Positions 8,455 through 16,802 of a stretch of 39,488 nucleotides of DNA are shown here, piece after piece. The stretch's first letter is position 1. The number at the start of each line of letters is the position of its first letter. Made by a program: the position numbers and the translations under genes. Origin of the DNA: an uncultured Thermoguttaceae bacterium (lineage in GTDB: Bacteria > Planctomycetota > Planctomycetia > Pirellulales > Thermoguttaceae); NCBI GenBank assembly GCA_937951625.1, contig CALFBP010000071.1:1-39488 (forward strand), written 5' to 3'. The notes under the pieces were generated by a model. That model searched no databases and was not told where the DNA came from. It was given only the letters and a program-made list of their open reading frames with translations.

Positions 8455-8543
8455 AGAGCCGGCCAAAGGACTGCTCACGACGGGTCACCCGATTTGTCTC
8501 CGAACTCGTCATCGAGTGCCGTGAACAGTCTGAGGCCGGCTCT
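8455..8543 (+). ncRNA. branched structured RNA element downstream of the DUF1559 gene
   Basis: A perfect 10-bp outer stem (AGAGCCGGCC 8455-8464 with GGCCGGCTCT 8534-8543) encloses an 11-bp second stem with one mismatch (8469-8479 with 8520-8530). Inside lie two further hairpins: CGGGTCACCCG (8481-8491) and ACTCG/CGAGT (8504-8517). The whole 89 nt can fold as a branched, cloverleaf-like structure between two plus-strand genes. Only a broken T-tract follows (TCTCTTTGCGTTTTC), so it is not a textbook terminator. It may be a 3' stabiliser, a partial terminator that sets expression of the two genes apart, or a small RNA. It does not look like a tRNA. Confidence 0.55.
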
Positions 8544-8723
8544 CTTTGCGTTTTCAAGATGCTCCGCCTTGATTTAAAGCTCTGAACTCCCGTCGCGGGC
8601 TTAAGGGATTGGTTTAAATCCTCTTGCGACAATGTCCCCCGCCAAAGCAGCGATGGAGGCACCGGCGGACTGACGTTGTTGATGTTTGCAAACTGTGGAT
8701 TCTAAGACCTTGGAGATTGAGGA

Positions 8724-8894
8724 ATGAGTGGTTGGATCCGAATTTTGGGTGTTCTGGGGTTAGTACTGGCTTGTTCTGGATTTGTGGGATGCGGTCGAAG
8801 TCAACCCCCACCACCCAAGATGACTGATGAGGTGAAAACGGCGATCAAGTCGGAGGATCAAAAGGTCTTCGAGGCGGAACGCGGGCAACGCTGA
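8724..8894 (+). CDS. 56-residue lipoprotein downstream of DUF1559 gene
   Basis: A short gene found by reading the spacer. The ATG at 8724 follows GGAGATTGAGGA and opens MSGWIRILGVLGLVLACSG. A single hydrophobic segment ends at Cys17 (VLAC) or, more likely, at Cys23 (FVGCGRS), consistent with a lipoprotein signal peptide. The mature part is about 34 residues: a short proline run, then a charged helix (MTDEVKTAIKSEDQKVFEAE). It probably sits in the outer or inner membrane as a tiny lipid-anchored peptide. It lies 289 bp after the DUF1559 gene on the same strand, separated by the structured element; small lipoproteins are often seen next to DUF1559 genes in planctomycetes (recalled, not checked). 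Function unknown. Confidence 0.75.
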   Translation: MSGWIRILGVLGLVLACSGFVGCGRSQPPPPKMTDEVKTAIKSEDQKVFEAERGQR

Positions 8895-8993
8895 ATGGTG
8901 CGCGAACGACAGCACGTTGCTCCGTGCGATTAGTTACTTGCCACGCAGCGCTAATCCGGACCTGATGCCGTTTCAACTGGCGGTAGGCAAGAG

Positions 8994-9046
8994 CAAAAAA
9001 AGTTGGCGAACCGCAAACACCAAAAAATGGCTTGCGGTTCGCCAAC
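8994..9046 (-). terminator. strong intrinsic terminator of the Gld-like ABC operon
   Basis: A perfect 15-bp inverted repeat (arms 9032-9046 and 9002-9016, loop 15 nt), read on the minus strand, is followed directly by TTTTTTT. It begins 25 nt after the DUF4340 stop codon. It is the clearest terminator in the window and marks the operon end. Confidence 0.92.
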
Positions 9047-9070
9047 CCGCGGTCCGAAGTGCGGAAAATA

Positions 9071-10957
9071 TCACTGCTTCGCTGGGGAGGCTTCGTTTCC
9101 CGGCGCGGAGGCATCGGCCTTGGGTGGTTCGGGCTTGGGAGGTTCGGCCTGCGGGGCCTCGGGCTTCGACGTTTCAGGATTCGCGGCCTCAGGCTTAGGC
9201 ACGTCGGCCTTGGGAGCTTCGGGCTTTGCGGTCTCGGGCTTCGCGGGTTCAGGCTTTGCAGCCTCCGGCTTGGGAGCCTCCATTTGGGGAGATTCAGCCT
9301 TGGGAGCCGGCACAGCGTCCTTCAATTCCTTAAGTTCGGCGGGACTGTTGGCCGGAGCAGCCGGCTTATCCTCGGTATGTTCGTCCTCTTTCTTTTCCTC
9401 CTCCTTCTTCTCTTTCTTTTTCACCACGTCCTTGCGACTGAGGTGAATCTTCTGGTACACGTCGTCGGCGATCACATAGTACCAGTCGGCGAATCGGGCG
9501 TTCAGCTCCTTGACGCGCTCCTCGCCTTTTTTGAGCTTCTCCTTGTATTCATCTTCCTTTTTCTGGTTCTCTTTTTGGATACGCTCGCGCTCCGCCTTGG
9601 GATCGGGCTTTTCGTCCTTTTTCTCTTCCTTTTTGTCTGACTCCTTGGGCTCGTCCTTCTTTTCGTCCTTATTGTCTTCCTCCTTTTTCGGCTCGGACTT
9701 GGCCTCGCTGGGTTCGGGCTCAGGGGGCAAGGGCTCCAGCTTGGGCTTTTCGATCACATCGGGGTTGAATTCCGCCATCACGAACAGGTAGCGGTTCACC
9801 CCGGCTGACTTCTCCTGATTGTCCTTATCCTTCCCGTCCTCTTTCTTCGGGGAGGGGCTGCTCGTCCCAGCGATCTGACCGAAGCGGAGCACGTAGGCCA
9901 CGCCGTCTTTCATGACCACGCGGATCTCGCCCTCGCTGGAAAGCAATTCCTCGCGGCCCTCGACGCGGGCCACGTAGAACCCTCGCTGGGCAAGCGAATC
10001 CACGGAACGCCGATCCTTCCGGACCTCGCCCGCGTTGCGGAGGTTCGCGCTCAGCCCGGGGGGCTTCCGCTGCACGTCGACGATCTTCAAGTCGCCCAGG
10101 GCGTATTTCATGTCGTCGAGCTTCTGCGTGTTGAGTTCCTCGTCCGGGGCCATGCCTTGGGAAACCCATTGACCATCGCGTGGCTGGAAAACTTTGTCCT
10201 CGAGCATCTTCCATCGGGGATCGCCGCTATCGTTGTATTCCAAGGCGATTTGTCCACGTTGGATCAACTGGCCCTGAACGGCATCTACCGAGTAATCGTA
10301 GATCTGCACGCCCTTGATGTCCCAGGTGCTGATCTTGAGCAGGTCTTTTTCGATCCAGTCGCCGAAATTGGCCGAGAGTTTGTCGGTCTTCAGGGCGACT
10401 TCGTAGACGGGATCCTGGTCAACCTTGCGGACGTAGCGGATGTCTTTTCGGTCGGGGACTTCCTTGCCGATGATCAGGTCGAGAAGCACCTTTTCGTCTT
10501 TATCCCGAAGGGTGACGCGCATCCCAACGCCCACGGCGCCGGGCCTAGCATCTTTGCCCAACGGATCCACCACGCCGTAGGTGTAGAAGTCCCCGGGATT
10601 CTGAGTCGCCAGGCCGAGCACCCTGAGGTCCAACAAGCTGGTGGCTGCTTCGGCGAGATGATCTTTGGCGTCGGCCGGGTAGTTTTCGTGCGAGGGAATA
10701 CCGAAGCCGGCCGGCTTTCCATCCTTGTCCTTGACCTGGGCGACCTTGAACGGCTTCACCTCGCCCGACTGCTCATCGAACTGAACGATCTCCAAGCTGG
10801 TGACGGCCAAGGGATTGGTGAATTCGGGAAAGAGGGGCTGATTGAGGATATCGACGGTCTCGTCGATGCCGGGCAATCTCGGGCGCGCGGCCCAGGCCAC
10901 CACGGCCGCCACCACGGCGACAAACACGAAAAGAATCGTCTTGTTGTTTTCACTCAT
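9071..10957 (-). CDS. DUF4340 membrane-anchored protein with KE-rich and pentapeptide-repeat tail
   Basis: A 628-residue protein from the ATG at 10957 (GAGG upstream; the frame is open a further 20 codons but without a start signal). It begins MSENNKTILFVFVAVVAAVV, a single N-terminal membrane anchor. The next 350 or so residues match DUF4340 (paired beta-rich repeats with FGIPSHENYPADAKD, YTYGVVDPLG, VYEVALKTDKL). An extremely charged Lys/Glu stretch follows (about 395-530). The tail is a run of about a dozen imperfect pentapeptides of the KPEAA/KPETA type. DUF4340 proteins accompany GldG-like ABC auxiliary proteins, and this gene is last in that operon, so it is probably an envelope-side partner of the transporter (inference). 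Cargo unknown. Confidence 0.88.
   Translation of the reverse strand: MSENNKTILFVFVAVVAAVVAWAARPRLPGIDETVDILNQPLFPEFTNPLAVTSLEIVQFDEQSGEVKPFKVAQVKDKDGKPAGFGIPSHENYPADAKDHLAEAATSLLDLRVLGLATQNPGDFYTYGVVDPLGKDARPGAVGVGMRVTLRDKDEKVLLDLIIGKEVPDRKDIRYVRKVDQDPVYEVALKTDKLSANFGDWIEKDLLKISTWDIKGVQIYDYSVDAVQGQLIQRGQIALEYNDSGDPRWKMLEDKVFQPRDGQWVSQGMAPDEELNTQKLDDMKYALGDLKIVDVQRKPPGLSANLRNAGEVRKDRRSVDSLAQRGFYVARVEGREELLSSEGEIRVVMKDGVAYVLRFGQIAGTSSPSPKKEDGKDKDNQEKSAGVNRYLFVMAEFNPDVIEKPKLEPLPPEPEPSEAKSEPKKEEDNKDEKKDEPKESDKKEEKKDEKPDPKAERERIQKENQKKEDEYKEKLKKGEERVKELNARFADWYYVIADDVYQKIHLSRKDVVKKKEKKEEEKKEDEHTEDKPAAPANSPAELKELKDAVPAPKAESPQMEAPKPEAAKPEPAKPETAKPEAPKADVPKPEAANPETSKPEAPQAEPPKPEPPKADASAPGNEASPAKQ
9110..9310. 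repeat. about 15-bp tandem repeats encoding KPExA pentapeptides
   Basis: Imperfect tandem 15-bp units of the type GCTTCGGGCTTNGCGGC (plus strand) encode KPEAA, KPEPA, KPETA, KPEAP and similar on the minus strand. About a dozen units sit at the C-terminal end of the DUF4340 gene. Such tracts are prone to copy-number change. Confidence 0.8.
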
Positions 10958-11119
10958 GGTCGTCTTGCCTCGCGAAATGTTTCCCAGGGACCGACGCGGA
11001 GGAAGAGGCCAGGGCAACGCCGCGCCGCCAGTTACGCGTCGCCGCAGCCTGCCCGCTTCCCTCGACCGATCTCGGCCCCATGCCTCTTGTCTTCGTGATT
11101 GCCAAACGTCGCTCCCGCG

Positions 11120-13834
11120 CTACGACCGCATTCGGCTGCGGGAAACGCCTTCATATTCGCGGAAACGCCGCGTCAGGAAGACCACCAAGGCCAGCGCGGC
11201 GGGGAAGATCGGCGGGAGGAACACGGCGGCCATCTTGTACCAGTCCTGAACTCTGCGGATCTCGACAGCCAGGTCCGTTTCGATCTGACTGATCTTCTGG
11301 TCCCGCTCCCGCTTCAATTGTTCCTTCTTGGCCTCGATCCGCTGCTGACCGGCTTTCAATTCGATGGCCACCCGCTGGGCCACGTCCAGCGTGTTCATCT
11401 GCTCTTTCTTGAGTTGTTCTTCCAGGTCCTTGATCCGCTTGTCGAGGTTCTTCTGTTCATCTTCGATGGCCTTTTCGTATTCGTCCTCGAAGCGCTTGCG
11501 TTCGCGGGCCGCAGCCTTGCGCGACTCCTCGGTGACCTGGTCGATGCGTTCCAAAGTGCGGTGTTTCGGGCGGCGCTTGCGGATGTCGATGAACCGCCGA
11601 TCGCCCGCCAGTTCGTCAAGCACGTTCATGACGAACGTCACATTGTCGAAGTCGAAACGGATGCCGGCCTCGGGAATGTCGCCTTGCTCGCGGATGCGGA
11701 AGAACTCCTGATGGAGCAGGTCGATGTCGGCCACGAGGACGACGTTGATCGTGGCGCCCTCGGTCGGAGACGACTCGGACTTCCCGTCGTCGGTCTTGGG
11801 GGTGGGCGCCGGGGCCTTGCCGCGAATCTGCGCCGCCATCACGTAGGCCACGCCCTGAGGAATCTTCCTACGGTCCGGGTTCAGCCCGCCGCCGCCAAAC
11901 ATCGCCATCGGGTCGAGCATGTCCCGATAGAGGACGATCCCCGTCTTCTCGCCCGTCCTTACCAGCGGCGTGAAGTCCATCGTCGACGAATTCAGTTTGG
12001 AGACGGCGCCGGGGAAGGGGAACAGCAAATGCTGAAGCCCCGAACTGATGACGTTCTGCTCGTTGAACGGTTCCCTCGCCCCGCAGGCGCTGTCGACGAA
12101 CACGAACTCCTCGGGCAGTCGACTCAACTTGGGAAGGGGATTATAGTCCTGCCAAATGATTTCATCGGCGGTGAACGACACCCCCAAAAGTTCCCACAAG
12201 GGGCGGATGTCGCCCTTGGGCAGGGGCTGCTGGCCCAACATCATCATCGGGTTGCTCGGCGGGCGCCGGGGGGCGCTGGTGCCAGGTACATTGCCGGCGA
12301 AGACCGGAAATGGGTCCTCGAAGATGGCCGTGGGTTGCCCGCTTTTCACCGCGTCGATGAAATGATTCATCTGTTCCGGCCCCAGCGACGAAGGCTGCAC
12401 CGCCAAAAGCGCGTCGTACCTCTCCGTGATCGGACTGTTGGCGTCGACCTGGACCACTTCGTAGGCCCGTTGCAATTCGTCGATGATCGGCCAGTTGGGG
12501 CTTTGCCGGAACGTCTGGAAATCCAACCCGCCGAACAACCGCGCATCGGTCTGGAGCACGCCAATTCGCTTCCGCTTTTGCTGCGTGACCGACATGATCG
12601 AGCGGACCAATTCATACTCCACGGGCGTGCCGCGGTCGATGAACGGTAACGTCACCTTCTGAAGGCCGCAGCTCATGGCCACGCCGAGGAATATGTAATC
12701 CTCGGTGATCGCCCCGCGGTTGAAGGTCGTCACCCGTCGGGGCGTGATCCCGTAACGCTTTTCCGCCCGAGCCGCCTCCTCCGTAAAACGTTCCGTGGGC
12801 GTGATCCGCACGCTCACCGCGTCCTCGCCGAGTGCTTGAATCTCCTGGAGGATGGAGATCAGATTCAATCGCGTCTGGACGTAGGCCTCGGGCACGGAAG
12901 GGCTGATGAAGGCCTCGATCTGGACCACGCGCGGCGTCTGAAGCTCGTCGAACAGGGCGATGGTCGAGGGCGAAAGCGAACTAAGTTTCTCACTGGTCAC
13001 GTCCCGACGCACATCGTGGTAGCGGAAAAACACCGTCAGGCTGACCGTCAACACGCCCAAGGCCACGACACGCGCCGCGTAGTGCCCAGCCATCACGTAC
13101 CAGTCCCGCCCGCGGACCCAGTGCCGCCGGGAAATCAAGATCATGCTCAGGTAGAGCATGACCACCACAATCAAGAGGAAGTAGCTCAACGAGGAGAGCG
13201 AGATGATTCCCCGCCCGAAGTCGCGGAATTGCTCTCCGATGCTCCACTGCTTTATGGCCAGCGCCGTGTCGCGTCCCGTCACCGCTTCGGCGAAGACGGC
13301 GAAGACCAGCGGGGCATTGAACAAGGCCCCCAGAATGAACGCCACGGTCAGGTTGGCAGTGAGGAACGACGCCACCATGCCGATGGCCAGCATCGTCAGT
13401 CCCACCATCCAGTAGCCGACGTAGGTGCCGAAGAACAGGCCCACGTCGGGCCGCCCCAAAGTCCGCAACACCACGAAATTGCACACCAGCGAGAACAAGA
13501 GGGAGACGGTGTAAATGGCGATGGCCGCCAGATACTTGCCCGCCACGATGTCCCCGTCGCTGGCCGGGATCGTGAGCAGCAGTTCGTCCGTGCCCTGGCG
13601 GCGTTCTTCCGCCCAGATGCTCATCGAGATCGCCGGAATAAAGACCAGCATGATGAACGGAAACCAGCGGTTCAATTGGTCGAGATTGGCAAGGTTCGTG
13701 TTGAAGAATTCGTGAGGCCAAAAGGCTGCCAGAACGCTCAGCGACACGAACACGCAGATGAACACATAGCCCAAGGGGCTAGCGAAATAGCTCACGAAGT
13801 TTCGTCGAAAAACTGCAAGCAACGGCGTATTCAT
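11120..13834 (-). CDS. GldF-GldG-type fusion: ABC-2 permease plus ABC auxiliary domain
   Basis: A 904-residue fusion. Residues 1 to about 260 form a GldF/NosY-like ABC-2 permease with about six membrane segments (SPLGYVFICVFVSLSVLAAF, MLVFIPAISMSIWAEERRQG, then LFNAPLVFAVF and SYFLLIVVVMLYLSMIL). From about 265 a GldG-like soluble domain (ABC_transp_aux type) follows: VTSEKLSSLSPSTIALFDEL, then DALLAVQPSSLGPEQM. A long charged coiled coil covers about 755-860, and a last membrane helix (FLPPIFPAALALVVFLT) is near the C-terminus. In Bacteroidetes, GldF and GldG are separate and work with the ATPase GldA in gliding or secretion; here they are one chain. The ATPase gene is 96 bp upstream and DUF4340 162 bp downstream. 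Transported substrate unknown. Confidence 0.9.
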   Translation of the reverse strand: MNTPLLAVFRRNFVSYFASPLGYVFICVFVSLSVLAAFWPHEFFNTNLANLDQLNRWFPFIMLVFIPAISMSIWAEERRQGTDELLLTIPASDGDIVAGKYLAAIAIYTVSLLFSLVCNFVVLRTLGRPDVGLFFGTYVGYWMVGLTMLAIGMVASFLTANLTVAFILGALFNAPLVFAVFAEAVTGRDTALAIKQWSIGEQFRDFGRGIISLSSLSYFLLIVVVMLYLSMILISRRHWVRGRDWYVMAGHYAARVVALGVLTVSLTVFFRYHDVRRDVTSEKLSSLSPSTIALFDELQTPRVVQIEAFISPSVPEAYVQTRLNLISILQEIQALGEDAVSVRITPTERFTEEAARAEKRYGITPRRVTTFNRGAITEDYIFLGVAMSCGLQKVTLPFIDRGTPVEYELVRSIMSVTQQKRKRIGVLQTDARLFGGLDFQTFRQSPNWPIIDELQRAYEVVQVDANSPITERYDALLAVQPSSLGPEQMNHFIDAVKSGQPTAIFEDPFPVFAGNVPGTSAPRRPPSNPMMMLGQQPLPKGDIRPLWELLGVSFTADEIIWQDYNPLPKLSRLPEEFVFVDSACGAREPFNEQNVISSGLQHLLFPFPGAVSKLNSSTMDFTPLVRTGEKTGIVLYRDMLDPMAMFGGGGLNPDRRKIPQGVAYVMAAQIRGKAPAPTPKTDDGKSESSPTEGATINVVLVADIDLLHQEFFRIREQGDIPEAGIRFDFDNVTFVMNVLDELAGDRRFIDIRKRRPKHRTLERIDQVTEESRKAAARERKRFEDEYEKAIEDEQKNLDKRIKDLEEQLKKEQMNTLDVAQRVAIELKAGQQRIEAKKEQLKRERDQKISQIETDLAVEIRRVQDWYKMAAVFLPPIFPAALALVVFLTRRFREYEGVSRSRMRS

Positions 13835-13930
13835 GGCTTCTGTCGCACCAAAGCGTGTCTTGGAAGAGTGAAAACCTTGGGAACCCTGTTCCGCCCTCGC
13901 CCCGCTCCCCTCCAGCCGCCGGAAGACGGG

Positions 13931-14671
13931 TCACGACCTGGCCGCGGACGTCAGCTCGCGGAAACTCTGGTCGAGGGCCTTGCCGCCCCGCGTCAGTTCG
14001 CTCACCGGCCCATCGAACACCAAGCGGCCTTCGTCGATGAACAACACGCGGCTGGCCATGGCCTCGACTTCTTGAAGGATGTGTGTGGAAAGCAAGATCG
14101 TCTTGTCTTGCCCCAGCTTGCGAATCGTTTCCCGCACGTCGTGGATCTGGTTGGGGTCCAGCCCAGCGGTTGGCTCGTCCAGGATCAGCACGTCGGGCTC
14201 GTGCAAAAGGACCTGGGCCATGCCCACACGCTGCCGATACCCGCGTGAAAGTTTACTGATCGGCTTGCCAATCACGCTGCCCAACGCGCACAATTCCACG
14301 ACGGCCTGAATCCGCTGTCGTTTGCGAATGGGGGACATTCCCCGCGCATCCGCGAAGAACTCCAAGAGGGAGCGAGGCGTCATATCGGGGTATAGGGGTC
14401 CGTTCTCCGGGAGGTAGCCCAATCGGGCTGCTCCTGCCAGGCGATCCGTAGCCATGTTGTGCCCGGCTATCCTGGCCACCCCCGCAGAGGGAGCTAAATA
14501 CCCAGTCAGGAGTTTCATGGTGGTGCTTTTTCCCGCCCCGTTTGGTCCCAAAAAGGCCACCACCTCCCCTTGATAGACCTTGAAACTCACGTTTTCGATC
14601 GCAGCAAAACCGCCATAGTATTTCGACAGCCCATCGGCCTCGATCATGGCCGGACCTTGCTGTGGACTCAT
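13931..14671 (-). CDS. ABC transporter ATP-binding protein (GldA-like)
   Basis: A 246-residue ATPase. The ATG at 14671 is chosen because GGAG lies 9 bp upstream; a TTG five codons earlier is unlikely. Walker A GPNGAGKST is at 42-50, the signature loop reads LSRGYRQR instead of LSGGQ (a form seen in GldA/CcmA-type drug and gliding ATPases), then Walker B VLILDEPTAGLD and the switch histidine in LLSTHILQE. It powers the permease fusion encoded immediately downstream, so the complex would sit on the cytoplasmic face of the inner membrane. It heads the operon, and the AT-rich spacer at 14672-15182 must hold its promoter. Confidence 0.94.
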   Translation of the reverse strand: MSPQQGPAMIEADGLSKYYGGFAAIENVSFKVYQGEVVAFLGPNGAGKSTTMKLLTGYLAPSAGVARIAGHNMATDRLAGAARLGYLPENGPLYPDMTPRSLLEFFADARGMSPIRKRQRIQAVVELCALGSVIGKPISKLSRGYRQRVGMAQVLLHEPDVLILDEPTAGLDPNQIHDVRETIRKLGQDKTILLSTHILQEVEAMASRVLFIDEGRLVFDGPVSELTRGGKALDQSFRELTSAARS

Positions 14672-15182
14672 GGTGACTCGCTCCAAAAAACGAAAACGTC
14701 CGACACTTGGTGAGGATCTTGCGTGGCTACTTGGGGCTTTCGCGGTCGCAGCCCCGGCGTGGGAAAGCCGCTATTATAACCTCCCCCATCCGATCTGTCA
14801 TAGACTACAAGTTTCACTATCTTAGCACATATAAGACTTCGTTAAACATTCATTACGCAGGCAGGCGCCAACGGTTCATCCAAGTGATGAATTTCGGATT
14901 TGGTGAAATGAACAAGATAGGAACCATAGAGCGGATCGAAAGACTTTAACAAGCATATTCCCATATTATGTACTTCTATTTAGTGAAAATATTACCCCAT
15001 TAATATGTATTTCCCTCCCCTGCCGATCTCGGCGACGCAGGAACGGGGTCATCCCGCATCATATTTTCCACAATCCGGACCAAATCATAGGCTAGAGTGG
15101 CGCGTAGGGACGCTATGCAGGAGGAATTTGCTCGGCTCAAGCTGCCCGGCCAGGTTCTTGGCCCCCGGAAAGGACCCCACCC
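14672..15182. other. 511-bp divergent AT-rich intergenic region
   Basis: It separates the ABC operon (minus) from cheB (plus) and should contain both promoters. Bases 14775-15010 are far more AT-rich than anything else nearby. It includes an inverted repeat ATATTA/TAATAT (14989-14994 and 15001-15006). No coding frame in it resembles the neighbours. AAAGGA at 15169-15174 is the cheB ribosome binding site. Confidence 0.6.
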
Positions 15183-16316
15183 ATGCCCCAACGAGAGATC
15201 CGCGTTCTGGTGGTCGACGACTCGGCGGTTGTGCGTTCGATCATTGCCGATAGCATCGCCGCCACCCCCGATCTCAAAGTCGTGGCAACGGCCGCCGACG
15301 GGCGCCAAGCGCTTGAAATCTTGGATTCGGTCCAGCCGGACGTCATCACGCTCGACATCCAGATGCCCAACATGGATGGGCTTGCGACGCTGGATGCGAT
15401 CCTCGCGCGGCGTCCGATTCCAGTGATCATGGTCAGCTCGCTGACCAAACTGGGGGCCGAGATCACGCTCGATGCCTTGGATCGCGGGGCAGTCGATTAC
15501 CTGGAGAAACCGGACTACGGGGCCAAGACGCGGGCAGCACTTCGCGAAGAGCTTCCGCGGAAGATCCGTTCGGCGGCCAGCCTGGACGTCGAACGGATCC
15601 TCCAGATCCGCCGCAACCGCAAGCAACGCCGCGCCGAGGCCGAGAAGGCGGCTGCCGAACGCCATTCGCCGCTTTCCCCGGAGGAAAAAAAACAGCCCGG
15701 CCCCTGTCCCGCGGAGCTGGCCAACAAGTGCATCGCGATCGGCATCTCGACAGGCGGTCCGCCCGCCTTGGCCGAGTTGTTCCGTGCGCTGAAGCCGCCC
15801 CTTCCGCCGATCGTCGTCGTGCAGCACATGCCTCCCAGCTTTACCAAACCCTTGGCTTGGCGTCTGGACGCCCTCAGTGCCCTGTCGATCAAGGAGGCTG
15901 CCCAAGGCGACGTGCTTCAACCCAACCACGTGCTGATCGCCCCCGGCGGAAAGCACTTGCAGGTCCGCCGCGTGGGCGACACGGTCAAGGCGGTCGTCCG
16001 CGATGGCTCGCCGGTCAGCGGTCACAAGCCCTCAATCGACGTCATGATGCAGAGCGTCGCCGCCACGTTTGGCAGCGGGTGTTTAGGGGTGATCATGACC
16101 GGCATGGGCCGCGACGGGGCTGACGGCTGTCGGGCAATCCGCGAGGCCGGGGGCTACGTCCTCGGTCAGGACGAGGCCACCTCGGACGTCTACGGCATGA
16201 ACAAGGTCGCTTTCGTCGAAGGCAACGTCGATCGCCAAATCCCCCTCGATGCCGCCGCCGCCGCAATCACGCTCGAAGTCCGCCGCCTCCGCGCTCCGGC
16301 CGCCAGTGTTGCCTGA
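15183..16316 (+). CDS. cheB: chemotaxis response regulator protein-glutamate methylesterase CheB
   Basis: A 377-residue protein with both CheB domains. The receiver domain (1 to about 125) has the acidic pair D12-D13, the phosphoacceptor D58 in TLDIQMPNMDG and the lysine in LEKPD (K109). A charged linker (about 130-180) leads to the methylesterase domain with catalytic Ser189 (GISTGGP), His215 (QHMPPSFTK) and Asp311 (MTGMGRDGADG). It removes methyl groups from, or deamidates, glutamates of chemoreceptors. The ATG at 15183 follows AAAGGA. The next gene, 114 bp downstream, is a CheY-like regulator. No CheA, CheR, CheW or receptor is in the window, so it belongs to a system encoded elsewhere or to a CheB-like regulator with another target. 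Confidence 0.95.
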   Translation: MPQREIRVLVVDDSAVVRSIIADSIAATPDLKVVATAADGRQALEILDSVQPDVITLDIQMPNMDGLATLDAILARRPIPVIMVSSLTKLGAEITLDALDRGAVDYLEKPDYGAKTRAALREELPRKIRSAASLDVERILQIRRNRKQRRAEAEKAAAERHSPLSPEEKKQPGPCPAELANKCIAIGISTGGPPALAELFRALKPPLPPIVVVQHMPPSFTKPLAWRLDALSALSIKEAAQGDVLQPNHVLIAPGGKHLQVRRVGDTVKAVVRDGSPVSGHKPSIDVMMQSVAATFGSGCLGVIMTGMGRDGADGCRAIREAGGYVLGQDEATSDVYGMNKVAFVEGNVDRQIPLDAAAAAITLEVRRLRAPAASVA

Positions 16317-16430
16317 ATCATCGACTTGACATGGCCTCGGCATGACCTAGGCTTGCGCGGCGGTCGCGGCCAGTCCAGGCCGCGCCCCACAAGTTGGCAA
16401 GAAGTCCAATGCGGAGGAGGAAACCTAAGC

Positions 16431-16802
16431 ATGGCCGTTCGAGTTCTCGTCGCCGACGATTCCAGCACGATGCGCAAAATCATCATCCGGAACCTCCAGG
16501 CCGTGGGTATTCCCTCGGCCGTGGAGGCCGCCGATGGCAACGAGGCGATCCAAGTCTTTGTCCCGGGACAGTTCGATCTCGTGCTCACCGACTGGAACAT
16601 GCCCGGCAAAACCGGCCTCGAAGTCATCAAGGAAATCCGGGCCAAGGACCCCAAGGTGACGATCATGATGATCACCACCGAGGCGGAGAAAAGCCGCGTC
16701 ATCGAGGCGATTCAGGCGGGCGTATCCGACTATCTGGTCAAGCCCTTCACCAGCGAAACGCTCCGCGAGAAGCTGGAAAAACATCTCGCGGCCTTCGTCT
16801 GA
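16431..16802 (+). CDS. cheY: CheY-like single-domain response regulator
   Basis: A 123-residue receiver domain with no output domain. Acidic residues D9 and D10, phosphoacceptor D54 (LTDWNMPG), the switch Thr in MMITTEAE and the conserved lysine in LVKPF are all present. The DWNMPGKTG context is that of CheY proper. It should carry a phosphoryl signal from a histidine kinase such as CheA to a flagellar motor or other partner. The start at 16431 is set by GCGGAGGAGG; the frame is open upstream without a better signal. It is 114 bp downstream of cheB on the same strand. The symbol reflects the family; whether it acts on a flagellum is not shown here. Confidence 0.9.
   Translation: MAVRVLVADDSSTMRKIIIRNLQAVGIPSAVEAADGNEAIQVFVPGQFDLVLTDWNMPGKTGLEVIKEIRAKDPKVTIMMITTEAEKSRVIEAIQAGVSDYLVKPFTSETLREKLEKHLAAFV

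Noticed and set aside
8455-8543. tRNA gene suggested by the cloverleaf-like fold
   Set aside because: No T-loop GTTCRA motif, no CCA-compatible acceptor arrangement and stem lengths do not fit a tRNA.
9110-9310. CRISPR-like array
   Set aside because: Unit length is 15 bp with no spacers; it encodes a pentapeptide repeat inside a gene.
9003-9446. Plus-strand frame rich in Gly/Ala/Ser (GASGFAVSGFAGSG) that looks like a repetitive surface protein
   Set aside because: It is the antisense of the KPExA repeats of the DUF4340 gene; the repeat period explains its composition.
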